Part shown: positions 20,611 to 34,000 of the stretch, in pieces
Layout of the letters: each line of letters starts with the position of its first letter
Numbering within the stretch: the first letter of the stretch is position 1
Source: Mesostigma viride
Taxonomy: Eukaryota > Streptophyta > Mesostigmatophyceae > Mesostigmatales > Mesostigmataceae
Reading direction: 5' to 3'
Assembly (NCBI GenBank): GCA_009746045.1
Contig: RPFO01000594.1
Coordinates: 388,501 to 452,500 of the forward strand
Length of the DNA: 64,000 nucleotides
Notes under the pieces: generated by a model
The model's input: only the letters and a program-made list of their open reading frames with translations
Databases searched by the model: none
What the model was told of the DNA's origin: nothing
Position numbers and translations under genes: made by a program

Positions 20611-20620
20611 AGTCCAAAAC

Positions 20621-21362
20621 AAACTGAATCACTCCGCTCGCGGTTAATGATCATCAGGACTACAGTAACTAGTGAGCTAGGCTTGTCGAAGTCATTTTAT
20701 TTTATTTATTTATTAGCGGGGCACTGCAAGTGCAACCTGACCGACTATCTATTGATGAGCCTTCAAATGGAAAAGTTGCCTATGCGTGGAACTGTAGAAC
20801 TACCTGAGACCGGGCACGGCCGCGGAGAACAACGGCGTTCCCGGGCGCCGCTGGGCGCGCCCGCTGTCGAACGTTGTTAGGCAACCCGCAACAATGATCA
20901 GTGCCTCGGCCGCGAAGGTTGGAGCGTGAGAAGTTCGCCGGTACAGGCTGGTAGTACAGTCGCGACAACAACAACAACTGTACCGGTTGGTGGTGCTCCT
21001 CTTCACATCTGGAACACCCGTACAGTCCGTCGATTTCAATTGGTCAAAATCGCCCTTCATCAATATCAGGGTCCCAGATCAAGAACTCCAGTTCCCAAGC
21101 CCATTTTTCCCCGTGGGGATTCGTTTCTAGGATGATGGATCGCGCGCCTTCCGCGACGCGATGGCTATGGATACCACGCTGAGTCGCCAGCCTTGACCTA
21201 GCATGGCGCCGACGTGAGTTGCGGGATATGTCAAGAGAATGCGAGAGGGAAGCTTGATGCAGGAGCAGATTGTGGGTGCAGGTGGCTGTTGGCGGCATTT
21301 TCCCGTTCATGGCGCACGTTACTTCGCCTATTAGGACCACATTAGCGTAGGCAAAAGGAGCC
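20621..21362 (+). promoter_or_regulatory. Upstream region of the kinesin gene
   Basis: Between the end of the retroelement TSD and the kinesin ATG. No convincing reading frame. It holds an AT-rich block (TTTTATTTTATTTATTTATT near 20,696) and a GC-rich block near 20,810-20,870. The promoter and 5' UTR should lie here, but no specific element could be fixed. A retroelement tail ends only 740 bp before the start codon. Confidence 0.4.
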
Positions 21363-22097
21363 ATGAGTGGGGAGGAAAGTGATCCCTTCTCAAATCCCGG
21401 CAGCGGCATTGGGACGACTACTACTGGATCTACTACATCAAAATCGTATGTCGTTCCCAGTAATCTCCCGACAGCGAGATTTAAACACAAACGTGATAAT
21501 AGCATCGGCAATATTAATGTCCCACTTTTGGTCGGTGGGCAACCGACTGGCAGAACCAGCTCCACAGGTAGGGCTGCTTCTGCAGGGAGAATGAGCCCGC
21601 TAACGCGCATTACGGCCGAGACCGCCCCCGCGACTACCGGTACTAAAGGTCCATCTCCCGCAAGGCGTCGCGTGCAAAAAGCGGTGACCGAGCGGTTGGA
21701 GTACTATGACGCCAGCATTCCGGAGGTTAATACCCCAAGGGAAGCGGGCAGCCATGACGATGACGATGACGACGAAGGCCATTCCGCACCACTGTGCCCG
21801 GTTGGGTCTATTTCCAAAAAAGTCCTAGAGGTCGTGCGACAGCACTCGTTTAATACCGGTGAACTGGAGGAGGGCCGTAACGGCGTGGATCTCGAGCGCA
21901 CGACATCCGGCGGCAAGTTCGGTCAACCGCCGAGGCCGCGGATGCTGCAAGCATGGCCGTTGGCATCTGCCACGTCGAATTCCTCGACTCAATCAGCAGG
22001 GATGCCGCCACGGGCTGTCTTGGAAATGGCGCTTGGGCTGCTTCGGAATGCCAAGATAGACCTGGCGGCCGTCAAGCAACAGACAGGCGATCTGAGG
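21363..22097 (+). CDS. KIN14A: Kinesin exon 1 (residues 1-245)
   Basis: ATG in GCCATGA. Ser/Thr/Gly-rich with an acidic DDDDDDE run, ending in a helix ([20 protein letters not shown]) that continues in exon 2. Donor AGG|GTAGGT, phase 0. The start is the first ATG of an open frame of 295 codons that runs past the donor. Confidence 0.8.
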
Positions 22098-25000
22098 GTA
22101 GGTGCCTTTGTTGTTGTCAATGTAGGAAGTTTGAAGCACACGAATGTAGCCAAAGCAGCCCAACATGGTTACGAGCCAGCCTCGTTACAACCCAGTATTG
22201 ACAACGATGGAGCTGCACAGGCGGACAATCGGTTTTTTCCTCCGCCGTAGAGCCCGCCAATGTGCAATGCACGTGCGTGACAAACCTGGTCCGCGGGGGT
22301 GGTAATACTAAGGTTTATTATGAGTCAGGTACTAGGAGTGTGTGTCCATGGAATGGCAGGGCATGTCCTTATTCCTTCTGGGCTGACGGGTGGTAGGGGG
22401 AAGATGCTTATAGGCAAGAACAAGGTTCAAATGGATAGAAACTCCAGCTGTTTGATGGGAAAACATCTAGTCAAGGAAAGACTTTGGGTTGAACTCGGAA
22501 GAGCCAACGTCGCGGAAGCAGGGTCACTGTGGTTGTCTGACTGGTTGCGATGGTCATGTCACACAATCGGTTATGGAGAGGGAGGGCAAGGTCCATGTGT
22601 CAGCACATTACATTGATTGGCTTTGGCACAGTGGTCAGCACGGGTGTGTGATGGACTATGGAGCGGTTGATTCTACGCACGGAAGACTTGATCGGTTCAT
22701 GCGTTGGATTGGCCATTCTAAGAATAGCAGCACAAAAAAATTATCCATGCCCCGTCTTGTTGCGATGGAGCCTTGCGACTAACAAGTAGCTGTTAGCCGA
22801 TGTATATATCCATTGTTGTCTCACATATATCCATGATTATGTCATGGACGTAGATGTCCTTCTGTCCCTATTCATGGCGCCCATGCCTTCATGTGGATGC
22901 CTCGCGGGAGTCCATGGTGGCCAGGATGAAGTGCATGGGCAAATAGCTGCTAGCACGCTGCACCCTATCTCTATCAGGTGTCCTCGCCTAGCCTTGATGC
23001 GTACGGTCCCCTTCTCACGCTCCCATTCTCCCACATGCAGGAGTACACGCCAAGATGAAGCGCATGGGCATGTAGCCTGTCCAGCCTGACCACTAACCCT
23101 GCCCTCATTTGTGCTGCTGCCTTCACACCCACGCAGGAGTACACGATCGCCAAGATGAAGCGCATGGGCAAGTACCTGCTGGTGCTGGGGGAGGCGGCCA
23201 ACGAGCAGACGGCGCTCATGGAGGAGTACGACGCACGCATCGTCCCGCTGGAGAACGAGCGCCGGCGGTTGTTCAACGAGCTGCTGCAAATATACGGCAA
23301 CGTTCGCGTCTTCTGTCGTGTGCGCGCGCCCAAGCCTTCCGAGGCAGGCCAGGTAGGGGCTGATTGGTCATTGGATGAAGTGGAATGGTTTTGAGTTCGG
23401 TCAGTGGCTAAACCAGCTGCTGCACATCTACGGTAACGCGTGTGTGTTCTGCCGCGTGCGCGCGCCTTATCCGTCCGGGGCGAGGCAGGCGTGGCCCACG
23501 TTGTTCTTTGATGAGACGCGGTAGAGGAGGGGTGCCCCACTCAGTGTTGGGTACCCCGGAAGCTCCGGTACTTCCCGGGGACTGCCGACGACGAATTAAA
23601 AGCAATCGCCTAGGAAATTCGGGACCTCCCTCCGCGCCTTTGGGCGAACGACGAACGTAAAACATAGTGACCAAGATTCGTATCTCTGCTAGATTATACT
23701 CACTTTGACCAGATTATGCTAAATTATACTATATTTACGAAGCTATGATATATTCACGCTGACTAATTGCCTTCGTACACTAATCGCTTTTCACGCACCG
23801 GCGCGGGAATAAACTCAACTCAACTCAACTCAACTCAACTCAACACTAATCGCTTTTCTTGGCCGATGCCATGAATGTGACAGCATGCAACTGAACCCTG
23901 GATATATAAATATATCGGATCATTCCATATGGCTGCAGGCGTTCAGTTCAGTTCAGTTTAGCAGCATGATGTGGTCGCTCCCCCCATCCATACTGGACGA
24001 CGACCGGTTAGTAAACGCGGGAGCTCCTTCCGGCCAGCCGCTTGGACGGAGACTGTAAAAATTGCCCTCGGAGCTCCCTCCTTTCCTAAATCTGGACGAC
24101 AAAGCTGGTCTTGGGTAGACCAAAAGGCTCCCTCCCGTCCAAAATCTTGACGACGGGGAAGGTCCCGGAGGGTTGTAAATGGCTGATGGGGCACCCCTCC
24201 TCGTGGTAGGGTCAGGTCCGGCAGTGGGGGCGGGTTTACGTGGCGCTTGCGTTGGGCCGGGCTGGAGGGGATGGATTGATTTTAGGCTCGGCAGGTGGGG
24301 ATCGTTCTAGATTAGGCTGGGCATGCCAGGTACCTGTTGATGGCGTAGACATAAGACCCTGACTGGCCCGGTACAGATAGTTTAATGGTATGAAGTTAGA
24401 CAACTGTTCCTGGACACATGGCGGTCCAACGGCGTGTTAGGACTAGATAGATATGGTTATGTGTGAATTTCGCAACGTGGGATGGTGCGGGCTAGGTGAT
24501 AGGCTTTTGTGGCCGGCCAGGTGTTGACTGACCCGGTTAGCGGTTTTAGGCTTTAGGCAGTGCAGGGCGCTCATTGAAGGGGCAAGCCATGTGGTTTGGT
24601 GGTTTGGGACATGTGATAGCGACAGGGTTTCATAAAACATCGACAACTTTTGTCAACAGGTTTCATGAAACATCAATAACTTTTGTCAACAGGTTCCATG
24701 AAACATCAATGACTTTTGTCAACAGGTTCCATGAAACATCAATAACTTTTGTCAACAGGTTTCATGAAACATCAACAACTTTTGTCAACAGGTTTCATGA
24801 AACATCAACAACTTTTGTCAACAGGTTTTATGAAACATCACCAACTTTTGTCAACAGGTTTCATGAGACGTGCGTCTCTGTGTGGGGCATGACAGGGACT
24901 GAGATGGCAACTGGGTGGTGGTGGGAAATGGGTATAGATGGGGAGCATCAATGCAAGAAGTGTGTGCCGCGTCATTGTTTTCGGAAAGTTGTGGCGGGAA

Positions 25001-28000
25001 GTTTTGGAGTCAGTGGTGTGTTCCACCATGGAAAGTTGTATTGGTTTTGGGATGCCTGGATTGCCTGACTTTTTAGACCCAATCTTGCGTATTGCTGACC
25101 ACCGATGTATCGGCTACCCTGCTGCCTGGTCTTTTACGCCATGGGCCACCTCTCCCATCCTCTCCCCCTCCCAAACCCACCCACCCACCCACCCACCCAC
25201 CCACCCACCCACCCACCCACCCACCACCCACCCACCCACCCACCCACCCACCCACCCACCCACCCACCCACCCACCCACCACCCACCCACCCACCCACCC
25301 ACCCACCCACCCACCCACCCACCACCCACCCACCCACCCACCCACCCACCCACCCACCCACCCACCCACCCACCCACCCACCCGCCCTCCTTTGTCTTGC
25401 TCTCCTTCCATCACCACCACCGCCTCTCTCTCTCTGTGTTTCCCCCACTCTCAACCCCTCTCTCCCCCTGTCCCACTCTCTCTCCCTCTCTCTTTCCCTC
25501 CCCCCTTTTCCCCCTCCTCCACCCTCTCCATCGTTGGTGCGCCGACACAGGGCACCCTCGCGGTCTCGTTCCCCGAGGAAGGCACGGGCAACCTGGTGCG
25601 CGTGGTCACGGGGCTCAACCCGAGCGGGGGGTTCGGCATCCCCGCGAAGAAGGACTTTGAGTTCGACCGCGTGTATCCCCCCGAGGCGAGCCAGGCCACC
25701 ATCTTTGAGGACGTGCAGCCGCTCGTGCAGTCGGTGGGTGGCATGCCGGCTGCCTATTAGTCAATGCCTGCTGCTCGCACCCACTGTTGGGCCTGCACCA
25801 TGATGCAGGGAGAGTCCTGTGTGGCAGTGAGGGAAGCTAGCGCAAGCTAGTCGAGGGCGCCCTCCCTCCTTCCCGTTGTGTATGGGGGTCGTAGTTTCCT
25901 TTATCGGTACCCACGTGACGCAGTCGGTACTCACGTGATTATTTTTTAATAATTGCCTGCTGCTGGCTGTTGGGAACACATATCCAGTTCCCTTGGTCAC
26001 TATAGCGAGCATGTTGTGTACTTTATGCCCATAGCTCTCAGTTTTGAGAGCACCAGCTCATCGTTCTAGGATGTTCCACCATTTGTGCAGTCGGTGGGTG
26101 CCCCCAGGCGCTGGCGTTCTTGTCGCAGGAGACTGAGTTATGTACAAGTATCCCCTTTACCTCGCGCTTCAGCCGTTCTGTGGTCGTGTGAAGCCGCACG
26201 GGCACGTTGAAAGCCACATGGGCGCGTGTGAAGCCGCATGGGTGCGTGTGAAGCCACACGGGCGCGTGTGAAGCCACACAGGCACGTTGGAAGCCGCACG
26301 GGCACGTTGAAAGCCACATGGGCGCGTGTGAAGCCGCACGGGTGCGTGTGAAGCCACACGGGCGCGTGTGAAGCCACACAGGCACGTTGGAAGCCACACA
26401 GGCACGGTGGAAGCCACAAGGGCACGTGTGAAGCCGCACGGGCACGTTGGAAGTCGCACAGGCACAGTTGGAAGCCGCACTGGCGCGTTGGAAGTCGCAC
26501 GGGCACGTTGGAAGCCGCACGGGCGCGTGTGAAGCCACACGGGCACGTTGGAAGCCACACGGGTACGTTGGAAGCCACACGCGCCTCAGAGCCAGGGGAG
26601 CCTACCATCCGTGGGACGGACCTCCCCTGTCCGTGGAAAACTAGGGCTGGAAGGGGGTGGGCGTGTGCGATGAGGTTGTCGGAATCCTTGGGCTCCCCTG
26701 TCCGCGTGAAACTAGGGCTGGAAGGGGGTGGGGGTGTGCGATGAGGTTGTCGGAATCCTTGCGCTCCCCTGTCCGCGTGAAACTAGGGCTGGAATGGGGT
26801 GGGGGTGTGCGATGAGGTTGTCGGAATCCTTGCGCCCTCCTGTCCTCGTGAAACCAGGGCTGGAAGGGGGTGGGCGTGTGCGATGAGGTTGTCGGTATCC
26901 TTGCGCTCCCCTGTCCGCGTGAAACTAGGGCTGGAAAGGGGTGGGCGTGTGCGATGAGGTTGTCGGTATCCTTGCGCTCCCCTGTCCGCGTGAAACTAGG
27001 GCTGGAAGGGGGTGGCCCTGTGCGATGAGGTTGTCGGTATCCTTGTGCTTGATGAAGTTCTCATCGCCCCATCTGCGTGGCATGTCTGTCTGTGGCAGCG
27101 GCCCTTGGGCGCAAGATGTTGGAGGGGGAGGGGGGGGGAGGAGGGGGAGGCGGAGGGAGGCATCCTGAGCAAATACCTGCTCATCACTACCCTTTGCCTA
27201 CTCGCTTTGGTAATCCCTGTGCCTACTCAGTCTGCTAATCCCCTTGTCCACATGTTCTGCCTACTCTGCTAACCCTTTAGCCTGCATGGTCTTTCTGGGT
27301 GTCTGTATTGTCATCAGAAAGCAACAATCGTGAAAATGCTATCTGCCCAAATCTGAGATTCCGCGGAACACAGAAGATAAGAAAGCTTAGAAGCTACCAG
27401 CAAGGAATCGAACATAGGACCTTTGCCATGATTTCGGGGCTGTGTGAGTCTCCTGATCCGAAGGCATCTCACTGAACGTTACGAAACAGCCCAACTGCGA
27501 GAAACCTCTTTACCGGAGAGGGGTGCCAATATGTCCGATATTGCTGAATCTATAGAAGATTACTCGGTATGCCCATGCTGCCCCCATTGGCACCCGCCTG
27601 GGTGTATTCCTGCTCCCTGGGGAGCGTGCACACCTGGGTGCGTGGCAGATCATGGACGCCTGCGTCGCGGCAGGCCTGGACGCAACGATGTCCCCTATTC
27701 CTTACCCTCCTGACTCTCCCTTATCACGCCTTTCCCCACACGGGGGATGTTCCATCTGCTACATACCCTTCCGCCCTAATTACTGCACTCTTAACTTGCC
27801 CTTTGCATCCTGTTCCCCCGCGCACTCGTCGTGCCGTGCCGTGCGCCAGGTAATGGACGGCTACAATGCTTGCGTATTCGCCTACGGCCAGACGGGCAGC
27901 GGCAAGACGTACACCATGCTGGGCAGTGGGCAGGTGCGGGTGCTGGGCGTGTTTTGCTCCCAATCACGGATCAGCTGGAAGGAGCTGCTTGAGATTACAG

Positions 28001-31000
28001 TGGTCATCACTGCGTCGCCCGCGCATGGCTGTTTACTGTGGTACTGTACTGTGGTAGTGGTGTAGTGTGCTGTGGTAGTGGTGTAGTGTGCTGTGGTGGT
28101 GGTGTAGGGTACTGTGGTAGTGGTGTAGTGTGCTGTGGTGGTGGTGTAGGGTACTGTGGTAGTGGTGTAGTGTGCTGTGGTGGTGGTGTAGGGTGCTGTG
28201 GTAGTGGTGTAGTGTGCTGTGGTGGTGGTGTAGGGTACTGTGGTAGTGGTGTAGTGTGCTGTGGTAGTGGTGTAGTGTGCTGTGGTGGTGGTGTAGTGTG
28301 GTGTGGTAGTGGTGTAGTGTGCTGTGGTGGTGGTGTAGTGTGCTGTGGTAGTGGTGTGGTGTGCTGTGGTGGTGGTGTAGTGTGCTGTGGTAGTGGTGTA
28401 GTGTGCTGTGGTGGTGGTGTAGTGTGGTGTGGTAGTGGTGTAGTGTGCTGTGGTGGTGGTGTAGTGTGCTGTGGTAGTGGTGTAGTGTGCTGTGGTAGTG
28501 GTGTAGGGTGCTGTGGTGGTGGTGTAGTGTGCTGTGGTAGTGGTGTAGGGTGCTGTGGTAGTGGTGTAGTGTGCTGTGGTGGTGGTGTAGTGTGCTGTGG
28601 TGGTGGTGTAGTGTACTGTGGTAGTGGTGTAGTGTGCTGTGGTAGTGGTGTAGGGTACTGTGGTAGTGGTGTGGTGTGCTGTGGTGGTGGTGTAGTGTGC
28701 TGTGGTGGTGGTGTAGTGTGCTGTGGTAGTGGTGTAGTGTGCTGTGGTAGTGGTGTAGTGTGCTGTGGTGGTGGTGTAGTGTGCTGTGGTGGTGGTGTAG
28801 TGTGCTGTGGTAGTGGTGTAGTGTGCTGTGGTAGTGGTGTAGTGTGCTGTGGTGGTGGTGTAGTGTGCTGTGGTGGTGGTGTAGTGTGCTGTGGTAGTGG
28901 TGTAGTGTGCTGTGGTGGTGGTGTAGTGTGCTGTGGTGGTGGTGTAGTGTGCTGTGGTAGTGGTGTAGTGTGCTGTGGTAGTGGTGTAGTGTGCTGTGGT
29001 AGTGGTGTAGTGTGCTGTGGTGGTGGTGTAGTGTGCTGTGGTAGTGGTGTAGTGTGCTGTGGTGGTGGTGTAGTGTGCTGTGGTAGTGGTGTAGTGTACT
29101 GTGGTGGTGGTGTAGTGTGCTGTGGTAGTGGTGTAGTGTGCTGTGGTAGTGGTGTGGTGTGCTGTGGTAGTGGTGTAGTGTGCTGTGGTAGTGGTGTAGT
29201 GTGCTGTGGTAGTGGTGTAGTGTGCTGTGGTAGTGGTGTAGTGTGCTGTGGTAGTGGTGTAGTGTGCTGTGGTAGTGGTGTAGTGTGCTGTGGTAGTGGT
29301 GTAGTGTGCTGTGGTAGTGGTGTAGTGTGCTGTGGTAGTGGTGTAGTGTGCTGTGGTAGTGGTGTGGTGTGCTGTGGTAGTGGTGTAGTGTGCTGTGGTA
29401 GTGGTGTAGTGTGCTGTGGTAGTGGTGTAGTGTGCTGTGGTAGTGGTGTAGTGTGCTGTGGTAGTGGTGTAGTGTGCTGTGGTAGTGGTGTAGGGTGCTG
29501 TGGTGGTGGTGTAGTGTGCTGTGGTAGTGGTGTAGTGTGCTGTGGTAGTGGTGTAGTGTGCTGTGGTAGTGGTGTAGTGTGCTGTGGTAGTGGTGTGGTG
29601 TGCTGTGGTAGTGGTGTAGTGTGCTGTGGTGGTGGTGTAGTGTGCTGTGGTAGTGGTGTAGTGTGCTGTGGTAGTGGTGTAGTGTGCTGTGGTAGTGGTG
29701 TGGTGTGCTGTGGTAGTGGTGTAGTGTGCTGTGGTAGTGGTGTAGTGTGCTGTGGTGGTGGTGTAGGGTACTGTGGTAGTGGTGTAGTGTGCTGTGGTAG
29801 TGGTGTAGTGTGCTGTGGTGGTGGTGTAGTGTGCTGTGGTAGTGGTGTAGTGTACTGTGGTAGTGGTGTAGTGTGCTGTGGTAGTGGTGTAGTGTGCTGT
29901 GGTGGTGGTGTAGGGTGCTGTGGTGGTGGTGTAGGGTGCTGTGGTAGTGGTGTAGTGTGCTGTGGTAGTGGTGTAGTGTGCTGTGGTGGTGGTGTAGTGT
30001 GCTGTGGTAGTGGTGTAGTGTGCTGTGGTAGTGGTGTGGTGTGCTGTGGTGGTGGTGTAGTGTGCTGTGGTAGTGGTGTGGTGTGCTGTGGTGGTGGTGT
30101 AGGGTGCTGTGGTAGTGGTGTAGTGTGCTGTGGTGGTGGTGTAGTGTGCTGTGGTAGTGGTGTAGTGTGCTGTGGTGGTGGTGTAGTGTGCTGTGGTAGT
30201 GGTGTAGTGTGCTGTGGTAGTGGTGTAGGGTGCTGTGGTGGTGGTGTAGTGTGCTGTGGTAGTGGTGTAGTGTGCTGTGGTAGTGGTGTAGTGTACTGTG
30301 GTGGTGGTGTAGTGTGCTGTGGTGGTGGTGTAGTGTGCTGTGGTAGTGGTGTAGTGTGCTGTGGTAGTGGTGTAGTGTGCTGTGGTGGTGGTGTAGTGTG
30401 CTGTGGTGGTGGTGTAGTGTACTGTGGTAGTGGTGTAGTGTGCTGTGGTAGTGGTGTAGTGTGCTGTGGTAGTGGTGTAGTGTGCTGTGGTAGTGGTGTA
30501 GGGTGCTGTGGTAGTGGTGTAGTGTGCTGTGGTGGTGGTGTAGTGTGCTGTGGTGTGGTGTAGTGTGCTGTGGTAGTGGTGTAGTGTGCTGTGGTAGTGG
30601 TGTAGTGTGCTGTGGTGGTGGTGTGGTGTGCTGTGGTAGTGGTGTAGTGTGCTGTGGTAGTGGTGTAGTGTGCTGTGGTAGTGGTGTAGTGTACTGTGGT
30701 AGTGGTGTAGTGTGCTGTGGTAGTGGTGTAGTGTGCTGTGGTGGTGGTGTAGTGTACTGTGGTAGTGGTGTAGTGTACTGTGGTAGTGGTGTAGTGTGCT
30801 GTGGTGGTGGTGTAGGGTGCTGTGGTAGTGGTGTAGTGTACTGTGGTAGTGGTGTAGTGTGCTGTGGTAGTGGTGTAGTGTGCTGTGGTGGTGGTGTAGT
30901 GTGCTGTGGTAGTGGTGTAGTGTGCTGTGGTGGTGGTGTAGGGTAATGTGGTAGTGGTGTAGTGTGCTGTGGTAGTGGTGTAGGGTACTGTGGTAGTGGT

Positions 31001-34000
31001 GTAGGGTAATGTGGTAGTGGTGTAGTGTGCTGTGGTAGTGTAGTTGTGGGAGGATATGAAACAGTTCACCGAGAGAATGCATGCATCGACGAGAGAATCT
31101 AGCTCAATTTTACTATCCACGCAGTCACCGTATTCACCAATGCCCGCGTCATCCTCCACCCACCCACCTCATTCACCAAGGCAAGTATCATCCAGCTCGC
31201 CCATCCTGCCGGTGACCCGATTGCCCCCTTCTTGCCCGCTGCCCACACCGTCACGGCCACCATCCCTACCACCATCCCTACCACCATCCTTACCCCCATC
31301 GCAACCGCCATCCCTACCACCATCCTTACCCCCATCGCAACCGCCATCCCTACCCCCATCCTTACCCCCATCCCTACCGCCATCATTATCCCCATCCCTT
31401 TTTTAATGTATATATATATTATTTATTTAAAAAAAAAACAAAAAAAAAGCAGGGTGACGGCAAGGGCATCTGCTACCGCGCGGTGGATGAGCTCTTCCGC
31501 GTGTGGGAGGCGATGCCTGTCCCTGAGGACGTGGCCTTCTCGGTGTCCATGCTGGAGATCTACAACGAGACGATCACTGATCTGCTGGCCGACGGAACCA
31601 CCGCCGCGGGGTAAGACGCCGTGTGTTACTTGTCAGGGGTGAGCGCGTTCCAGCAGGTTTCAGCAGGTTGCAGGGTTCAACTGGTTTCAGCAGGTTCAAG
31701 GCGGTTCAAGCAGGTTCAAGCAGGTTCAAGCAGGTTCAAGCAGGTTCAAGCAGGCTTCAGCATGTTCAAGCAGGTTTAAGCAGGTTTAAGCAGGTTTAAG
31801 CAGGTTTAAGCAGGTTTAAGCAGGTTTAAGCAGGTTTAAGCAGGTTTAAGCAGGTTTAAGCAGGTTTAAGCAGGTTTAAGCAGGTTCAAGCAGGTTCAAG
31901 CAGGCTTAAGCAGGTTGAAGCAGGTTTAAGCAGGTTTAAGCAGGTTTAAGCAGGTTTAAGCAGGTTTAAGCAGGTTTAAGCAGGTTTAAGCAGGTTTAAG
32001 CAGGTTTAAGCAGGTTTAAGCAGGTTTAAGCAGGTTTAAGCAGGTTTAAGCAGGTTCAAGCAGGTTCAAGCAGGTTCAAGCAGGTTCAAGCAGGTTCAAG
32101 CAGGCTTCAGCATGTTCAAGCAGGTTTAAGCAGGTTTAAGCAGGTTTAAGCAGGTTTAAGCAGGTTTAAGCAGGTTTAAGCAGGTTTAAGCAGGTTTAAG
32201 CAGGTTTAAGCAGGTTTAAGCAGGTTTAAGCAGGTTTAAGCAGGTTTAAGCAGGTTTAAGCAGGTTTAAGCAGGTTTAAGCAGGTTTAAGCAGGTTTAAG
32301 CAGGTTTAAGCAGGTTCAAGCAGGTTCAAGCAGGCTTAAGCAGGTTGAAGCAGGTTTAAGCAGGTTTAAGCAGGTTTAAGCAGGTTTAAGCAGGTTTAAG
32401 CAGGTTTAAGCAGGTTTAAGCAGGTTTAAGCAGGTTTAAGCAGGTTTAAGCAGGTTTAAGCAGGTTTAAGCAGGTCCAAGCAGGTCCAAGCAGGTCCAAG
32501 CAGGTCCAAGCAGGTCCAAGCAGGTCCAAGCAGGTTTAAGCAGGTTTAAGCAGGTTGCAGGGTTCAACTGGTTTCAGCAGGTTCAAGGCGGTTCAAGCAG
32601 GTTCAAGCAGGTTCAAGCAGGTTCAAGCAGGTTCAAGCAGGCTTCAGCATGTTCAAGCAGGTTTAAGCAGGTTTAAGCAGGTTTAAGCAGGTTTAAGCAG
32701 GTTTAAGCAGGTTTAAGCAGGTTTAAGCAGGTTTAAGCAGGTTTAAGCAGGTTTAAGCAGGTTTAAGCAGGTTCAAGCAGGTTCAAGCAGGTTCAAGCAG
32801 GTTCAAGCAGGTTCAAGCAGGTTCAAGCAGGCTTCAGCATGTTCAAGCAGGTTTAAGCAGGTTTAAGCAGGTTTAAGCAGGTTTAAGCAGGTTTAAGCAG
32901 GTTTAAGCAGGTTTAAGCAGGTTTAAGCAGGTTTAAGCAGGTTTAAGCAGGTTTAAGCAGGTTCAAGCAGGTTCAAGCAGGCTTAAGCAGGTTGAAGCAG
33001 GTTGAAGCAGGTTTAAGCAGGTTTAAGCAGGTTTAAGCAGGTTTAAGCAGGTTTAAGCAGGTTTAAGCAGGTTTAAGCAGGTTTAAGCAGGTTTAAGCAG
33101 GTTTAAGCAGGTTTAAGCAGGTCCAAGCAGGTCCAAGCAGGTCCAAGCAGGTCCAAGCAGGTCCAAGCAGGTCCAAGCAGGTTTAAGCAGGTTTAAGCAG
33201 GTTTAAGCAGGTTTAAGCAGGTTTAAGCAGGTTTAAGCAGGTTTAAGCAGGTTTAAGCAGGTTTAAGCAGGTTTAAGCAGGTTTAAGCAGGTTTAAGCAG
33301 GTTTAAGCAGGTTTAAGGTGACGGTCCCGGCGCGAATTTTTTGGTGCCGAAAGAATGACTGTACCCGTCCGTACCGTGAAAAAGTTGTGCACGGTGCGCG
33401 CACCCCTGCCGGAGCTGGCCATGGCAACGTGCTGTCAGGCAAAACTAGACGAAGCTAGCATGCGGAATACAGAGAAATTGCGAGAATCTTGAAGACGATG
33501 AGTTTATGATGCTATTTCGTAGCTGGGATTGTGCGCTTTGCAATGTCGATAATTTTATTGATGATCATCGCCGCGGGGGTCCAATCCGAATTTTTCATCG
33601 TGATGAATAAATTAGAATGCATGCTGGCGGGGGTGATTGTCAGGTTTTATGGGCTTTACTCAGCGTCAAGGATGCGTTTGCATTGTTAATAGTAAAGCCT
33701 TAAAAAAATTGCTAGGCTTTGGCAAGATTTCCGTAATCATCGGCAAGACCCTCTCCAGGCTCGCGGGATGCGCGTTTTATCTTTCCATGGAAGGTTGGTC
33801 TTTCTTGCGCCGCTGGGCGAAGGACAATGCCGATAATGGTACGAACGTGTGCTCTGCGTCACTTATTGAATGTTTCGCTTCCTTCATGGGTTATCAGCGC
33901 AAGTTTTCGGCTTCTTTCCGTGCAGTTAGCGCCAGGTATAATGCCATTCCGTGCTGCGCATTGCCAGATTCCTGCCACCTTTCGGTGATTTTATCTATGT

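Noticed and set aside
21044-21610. 188-codon minus-strand frame opposite kinesin exon 1
   Set aside because: It overlaps an exon supported by conserved splicing and homology; composition is that of an antisense shadow.
25073-25803. Long His/Pro/Thr and Gly/Trp/Val frames over the CCCA tract
   Set aside because: Artefact of a tetranucleotide repeat. Only the final part of one frame (25,551-25,733) is real, as kinesin exon 3.
27882-31159. Reading frames of 841 to 1,066 codons on both strands over the 21-bp array
   Set aside because: The unit length is a multiple of three and the frames are pure repeat (CCGSGVV / HYTTTTA). They are open by chance and lie in a kinesin intron.
31650-33317. CRISPR-like array
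   Set aside because: Units of 10 bp without unique spacers, in a eukaryotic intron. It is a minisatellite. The same applies to the 71-bp and 20-bp arrays in intron 3.
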